In this document: positions 5,800 through 9,370 of the stretch, in pieces
Numbering within the stretch: position 1 is the first letter of the stretch
Layout of the letters: each line of letters starts with the position of its first letter
From: an uncultured Fibrobacterota bacterium
Lineage (GTDB): Bacteria; Fibrobacterota; Chitinivibrionia; Chitinivibrionales; CAIOZP01
Direction of reading: 5' to 3'
DNA length: 9,370 nucleotides
NCBI GenBank assembly: GCA_903862805.1
Contig: CAIOZP010000243.1
Coordinates: 1-9,370 of the forward strand
Translations under genes and position numbers: made by a program
The notes under the pieces: model-generated
What the model saw: only the letters and a program-made list of their open reading frames with translations
Databases searched by the model: none
Told to the model about the DNA's origin: nothing

Positions 5800-8194
5800 C
5801 CGCTACTGTGTAATTCATGGACATTTTTATCAGCCTCCGCGTGAAAACCCTTGGCTTGACATCGTCGAATGTCAGCCCTCGGCCGCGCCGTTTCACGACT
5901 GGAACGAACGCATTTACGACGAGTGCTACCGACCCAATGCTCGCTCACGAATCCTCGACAGTGACGGTCGAATCAAGTCAATTCATAACAATTATTCGCG
6001 GATGAGTTTCAACATTGGCCCGACGCTTCTGCGCTGGCTTGAAGACAATCATGCAGATGTTGCAGCAGAGATTTATCGCGCCGATGCCGATAGCGTCGAT
6101 ACCTTCGACGGTCACGGTAATGCGATCGCTCAGGCTTACAATCACACAATATTGCCGCACGCATCGCGCCGCGACAAGCTCACGCAAATTCGTTGGACCA
6201 AGTCGTTTTTCCGTGCGCGTTTCAACCGCGATCCCGAGGGAATCTGGCTCGCCGAGACCGCGATAAATCAGGAGACAGCCACCTGTCTTGTCGAAGAGGG
6301 GATCCGCTTCGTTGTGCTTTCGCCCAAGCAGGCCGAAGGTTTTAGACCGATGCATTCCGATCATGCACTCACCATTGTTGATGATCACGGCATAGACATT
6401 CGGCATCCGTACAGACTTTTTACGAGCGCCGGTTTTATAGATGTGATCTTCTTCGACGAACCGCTTTCACGTTCCGTCAGTTTCGAAGGAGCGCTTGACA
6501 ATGCGGCAATGCTTGCATCAAAGATCGGCGGATGCTTCTCGGAACATCCATCGGGTGACGAGCTTGTGACAGTTGCCACTGACGGCGAAACATTCGGTCA
6601 TCACAAGGCCTTCGGCGATATGTGTCTTGCTTATTTCTTCAGCGCCGAAGCCAAGAACGCAGGAATCACTCCGGTGAATTTCGGATGGTATCTTGCAAAG
6701 CATCCGCCGAAGTTCGAGGTTACACTCAAAAACGCGGCAGGTGAAGGAACCGCATGGAGCTGTGCTCACGGAACCGGTCGCTGGATTCGCGACTGTGGCT
6801 GTCAGACCGGCGGCTATGCACACTGGAACCAGCAGTGGCGCGCACCGTTCCGCGATGCGCTCAATCGACTCCAGCGCGAGATCGACTCGGTTTTCGAAAG
6901 CATGATGCAGAGCTATACACCAGATCCGTGGGCATTGCGCGACGCGTATATGAGCCACCTCGATCAGCCGCTTCACTCACGCGACATAAAGAAATTTGCA
7001 TCCAACTACGGACGCTTCGAAATCGCCTCCGATGCCGATGCTGCAATTGTTTCTGCTCAGCTTGAAGCACAGAAGTTCATGCAGTATTCCTTTACTTCAT
7101 GCGCATGGTTTTTCAGCGATATCGCTGGAATCGAGACAATACAAAACTTGATGTACGCAGGTCGCGCGATCCAGCTCGCCTTTACAAAAGGGGAACAGCC
7201 TGCGGTTGTCGAACGCTTTCTTTCGGTGCTTGACAACGCGCGAAGCAATGTAGGCGGTCAGACCGGTAAAACGATTTTCGAGAAGCATGTTCTTCCACAA
7301 ATGCGCCACCTCGAACTGCTCGCTTTTACCGCCGCAGCAAGCAAGCTTATTCTCGGAACGTCAAGCGACGAGTTTGTGTACTTCGGCTACCGCGTGAGCC
7401 TCGAGCAGACGCACACGCATCGCGACGGATCGAGCGGCATCGACTCGTGGAAGGCCGAAGTTTCTAATGCCCAGACCCACGAGCACGATTCCTTCACGGT
7501 CACACTTACGCATGAAAAAGGAATCCGGATTTCAGCGCAGATACGTCGGCAGTCGAAAGACACTTCCGATATTGTTCATCTAAAACTGAGCGATATGTTT
7601 ACCGATTCCAAAACGGTTTTCGTCGATCACTTTTCGGAGATGGTTGCCTTCGATGCGCTCACGAGTTACCTATCGTGGGTCGAGGAAAAAACCGATGTGC
7701 TCAACGCGCTTGCCGAGATCGATGGTTCACTTCCGGCGCATCTTCACGGGCCGGTTCGCTTCATTTTGTCGGGCTTGTTCAACGCTCAAGCAGACCGAAT
7801 TGCCGGAGGCGTTCTCAACGATGAAGTCTTTGCCAAGATGCTCGAACTGCAAACTCGTTCACAGCGTTTCGGACTCGATCTCGACTACCGTCATGCTGTA
7901 AAAATTCTTCGTGAATCGCTTCTTTCCGAGCTGGATGCATGGGCTTCCGACATGGGCGAGAAGCACGGCGACCGCGTTCGCTTCATCCTCAATATTGTCG
8001 ATCGCTTCGGTATTCCTCTTCAGAAAAATGTGATCGAAGACCGCTTCCATACGATCCTCGAAAACGAGATCGAGAAGTTCCGCATCGACTACGAAGAGAA
8101 CCCGACGCCGGAAAAGAAAATCACGCTGCTGCAGATAATCGGTTTCGCGCGCCGCCTCAATTTCAACACCGATTTACTGAGCGAAAGTCTCTGA
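5786..8194 (+). CDS. Glycoside hydrolase family 57 protein with DUF3536 domain
   Basis: The 802-residue protein has the full two-part layout of this family. Residues ~5-310 are a GH57 (beta/alpha)7-barrel: HGHFYQPPRENPW (11-23), with H11 and H13 in the active-site HxH pattern; GIWLAETA (152-159), with E157 at the expected nucleophile position; and VATDGETFGHH (263-273), around the second catalytic region. CQTGGYAHWNQQWR (339-352) follows. The DUF3536 part includes SCAWFFSDIAGIETIQ (438-453) and YAGRAIQLAF (457-466), and a helical C-terminal third. GH57 enzymes act on alpha-glucans (amylases, branching enzymes, 4-alpha-glucanotransferases), retaining configuration. The DUF3536 subgroup has no firmly assigned substrate that I know of. 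No signal peptide is visible, so it is probably cytoplasmic. It overlaps the preceding 81-aa gene by 14 nt; AGGA at 5780-5783 is too close to be a good ribosome site, so coupling is likely. Confidence 0.93.
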   Translation: MTGNNRYCVIHGHFYQPPRENPWLDIVECQPSAAPFHDWNERIYDECYRPNARSRILDSDGRIKSIHNNYSRMSFNIGPTLLRWLEDNHADVAAEIYRADADSVDTFDGHGNAIAQAYNHTILPHASRRDKLTQIRWTKSFFRARFNRDPEGIWLAETAINQETATCLVEEGIRFVVLSPKQAEGFRPMHSDHALTIVDDHGIDIRHPYRLFTSAGFIDVIFFDEPLSRSVSFEGALDNAAMLASKIGGCFSEHPSGDELVTVATDGETFGHHKAFGDMCLAYFFSAEAKNAGITPVNFGWYLAKHPPKFEVTLKNAAGEGTAWSCAHGTGRWIRDCGCQTGGYAHWNQQWRAPFRDALNRLQREIDSVFESMMQSYTPDPWALRDAYMSHLDQPLHSRDIKKFASNYGRFEIASDADAAIVSAQLEAQKFMQYSFTSCAWFFSDIAGIETIQNLMYAGRAIQLAFTKGEQPAVVERFLSVLDNARSNVGGQTGKTIFEKHVLPQMRHLELLAFTAAASKLILGTSSDEFVYFGYRVSLEQTHTHRDGSSGIDSWKAEVSNAQTHEHDSFTVTLTHEKGIRISAQIRRQSKDTSDIVHLKLSDMFTDSKTVFVDHFSEMVAFDALTSYLSWVEEKTDVLNALAEIDGSLPAHLHGPVRFILSGLFNAQADRIAGGVLNDEVFAKMLELQTRSQRFGLDLDYRHAVKILRESLLSELDAWASDMGEKHGDRVRFILNIVDRFGIPLQKNVIEDRFHTILENEIEKFRIDYEENPTPEKKITLLQIIGFARRLNFNTDLLSESL

Positions 8195-8210
8195 CAATTT
8201 TTACAAACAT

Positions 8211-8216
8211 AAAGGG
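8211..8216 (+). promoter_or_regulatory. Ribosome binding site of the DUF1015 gene
   Basis: AAAGGG ends 7 nt before the ATG at 8224, within the 29-nt gap after the GH57 gene. No hairpin or promoter is seen in that gap, so the gene is likely read through from upstream. Confidence 0.55.
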
Positions 8217-8223
8217 TTTTGCA

Positions 8224-9370
8224 ATGCAGAAAGTTTTCGACGATATCGGAATTGCCGTACCGAAGGTTCTACTTCCGAAAGCCGGCACCGATTTCACCAA
8301 GTGGGCCGTTGTCGCCTGTGATCAGTACACCTCCCAGCCCGAATACTGGGAAGCCGTAGATAGCCTCACCGCAAACGCACCTTCGACCGGCAAGCTGATC
8401 CTTCCGGAAGTCTGGCTTGAGAAACCTGACGTCGGCACACGCATCGAAAAGATCAATCTCACGATGCGCGACTACCTTGACAAAGGGGTATTCGCCGATG
8501 CCCGCGATGCCTTTATTCTCGTTGACAGAAAGACAAGCCACGTTCCATCGCGCAAAGGCCTGATGGTTGCGATGGATCTTGAACATTACGAATACAGCAA
8601 AGGCACGCAGGCACTATGCCGCGCCACCGAAGGCACCGTGATCGAGCGTCTGCCACCACGTATCCGCATTCGCGAAAACGCCTCGCTCGAACTGCCGCAT
8701 ATCATGGTGCTGATCGACGATCCCGATCACACGGTCATCGAGCCGCTGTTCAAAGAGAAGCTCGAAGTGGCCTACGACTTTACGCTTATGCAAAACAGCG
8801 GAAGCATCCGTGGCTGGTACATTGACAAAGCGGAACATGTCGAGAGAGTGGGCAACGCACTTGCTGGACTTTCTTCTCGCGAGCATTACGAAGAAAAATA
8901 CGATGTCAGTGGCGGTGGCGTTCTGCTCTACGCAGTCGGCGATGGAAATCATTCGCTCGCCTCAGCCAAGGCTCACTGGGAAAATGTGAAGAAGACTTTA
9001 TCGCCTTTCGAGACCGCAGAACATCCGGCCCGATTCGCGCTTGTAGAACTGGTCAACGTTCACGACGAAGGGCTGATCTTCGAGCCTATCCACCGCGTTC
9101 TTTTCGGTGTTGATGCTTCGCATCTGACAACTTCGATGAAGCGTTTTTACCAGTCCGAAGGCTCGCAGGTGAAACTCGACCGCTTGGCAGATGCGACACA
9201 TGTCGCTGCCGAAGTCCGTTCGCGTCAGTCAAGGCACACGCATGTATTTGCACAGGTTTCAGAAGATGGTGCGTTTATTATCGAGGTCGAAAATCCGTCC
9301 CGAACCCTCGAAGCGGCAACGCTTCAGGCCTTCCTCGACGAATTTATGGCCGACATGCCAAAGCATGCAA
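8224..9370 (+). CDS. DUF1015 domain-containing protein (3' end outside window)
   Basis: The frame runs 382 codons from ATG 8224 to the right edge with no stop. DUF1015 proteins usually have about 400-430 residues, so only a short C-terminal piece should be missing. Recognised landmarks are VVACDQYTSQPEYW (29-42), the strongly conserved GDGNHSLASAKAHW (239-252), and ARFALVELVNVHDEGL then FEPIHRVLF (269-294). The protein is soluble with no signal peptide. The family is widespread and uncharacterised; elsewhere, as I recall, it is often found near serA/serC serine-biosynthesis genes, which are not visible here. The GDGNHS motif loosely resembles the DGHHR box of ParB/SerK-like nucleotide-dependent proteins; this is a suggestion only. 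It is preceded by a good ribosome site and lies 29 nt after the glycosidase, so it probably belongs to the same operon. Confidence 0.9.
   Translation, partial: MQKVFDDIGIAVPKVLLPKAGTDFTKWAVVACDQYTSQPEYWEAVDSLTANAPSTGKLILPEVWLEKPDVGTRIEKINLTMRDYLDKGVFADARDAFILVDRKTSHVPSRKGLMVAMDLEHYEYSKGTQALCRATEGTVIERLPPRIRIRENASLELPHIMVLIDDPDHTVIEPLFKEKLEVAYDFTLMQNSGSIRGWYIDKAEHVERVGNALAGLSSREHYEEKYDVSGGGVLLYAVGDGNHSLASAKAHWENVKKTLSPFETAEHPARFALVELVNVHDEGLIFEPIHRVLFGVDASHLTTSMKRFYQSEGSQVKLDRLADATHVAAEVRSRQSRHTHVFAQVSEDGAFIIEVENPSRTLEAATLQAFLDEFMADMPKHA

Overview
The window is about 9.4 kb of densely packed bacterial DNA. Every gene I can support lies on the + strand, and no RNA gene, insertion sequence, CRISPR array or phage gene is visible. 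GC content is moderate, higher in the long enzyme genes and clearly lower in one small ORF and one intergenic gap. The gene mix is a GH57/DUF3536 glycosidase, a DUF1015 protein, tandem phytoene-desaturase-like flavoproteins and an exported cysteine-rich protein with a Sec signal. That mix suggests an uncultured, probably Gram-negative bacterium, perhaps of an FCB-type or deltaproteobacterial-type lineage. This placement is an inference from gene content only.

Left block (1-3162): the C-terminal third of an FAD-dependent oxidoreductase cut by the window edge, then a complete paralogue of it (GTG start at 480), a 77-residue DUF2442 protein that starts 2 nt after the paralogue's stop, and bioB (biotin synthase). 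Spacings of 15, 2 and 44 nt fit one transcription unit. No other biotin gene is present.

A 198-bp AT-rich gap (3163-3360) separates the two blocks and is the most likely place for a promoter.

Right block (3361-9370): hisD or a HisD-like dehydrogenase, an exported Cys-rich helical-repeat protein, an 81-residue protein of unknown function, a complete GH57/DUF3536 glycosidase, and a DUF1015 protein cut by the right edge. Junctions are 1 nt, 2 nt, a 14-nt overlap and 29 nt, so these five are very probably co-transcribed and partly translationally coupled. The known functions (histidine, alpha-glucan, unknown) do not form one obvious pathway.

The most interesting points are a BioB whose residue aligned with a [2Fe-2S]-ligand cysteine (E. 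coli Cys128) reads as histidine, with extra cysteines near other ligand positions; an orphan, AT-rich DUF2442 ORF inside the left operon; and an uncharacterised pair (Cys-rich exported protein and 81-aa protein) tightly linked to the GH57 enzyme.
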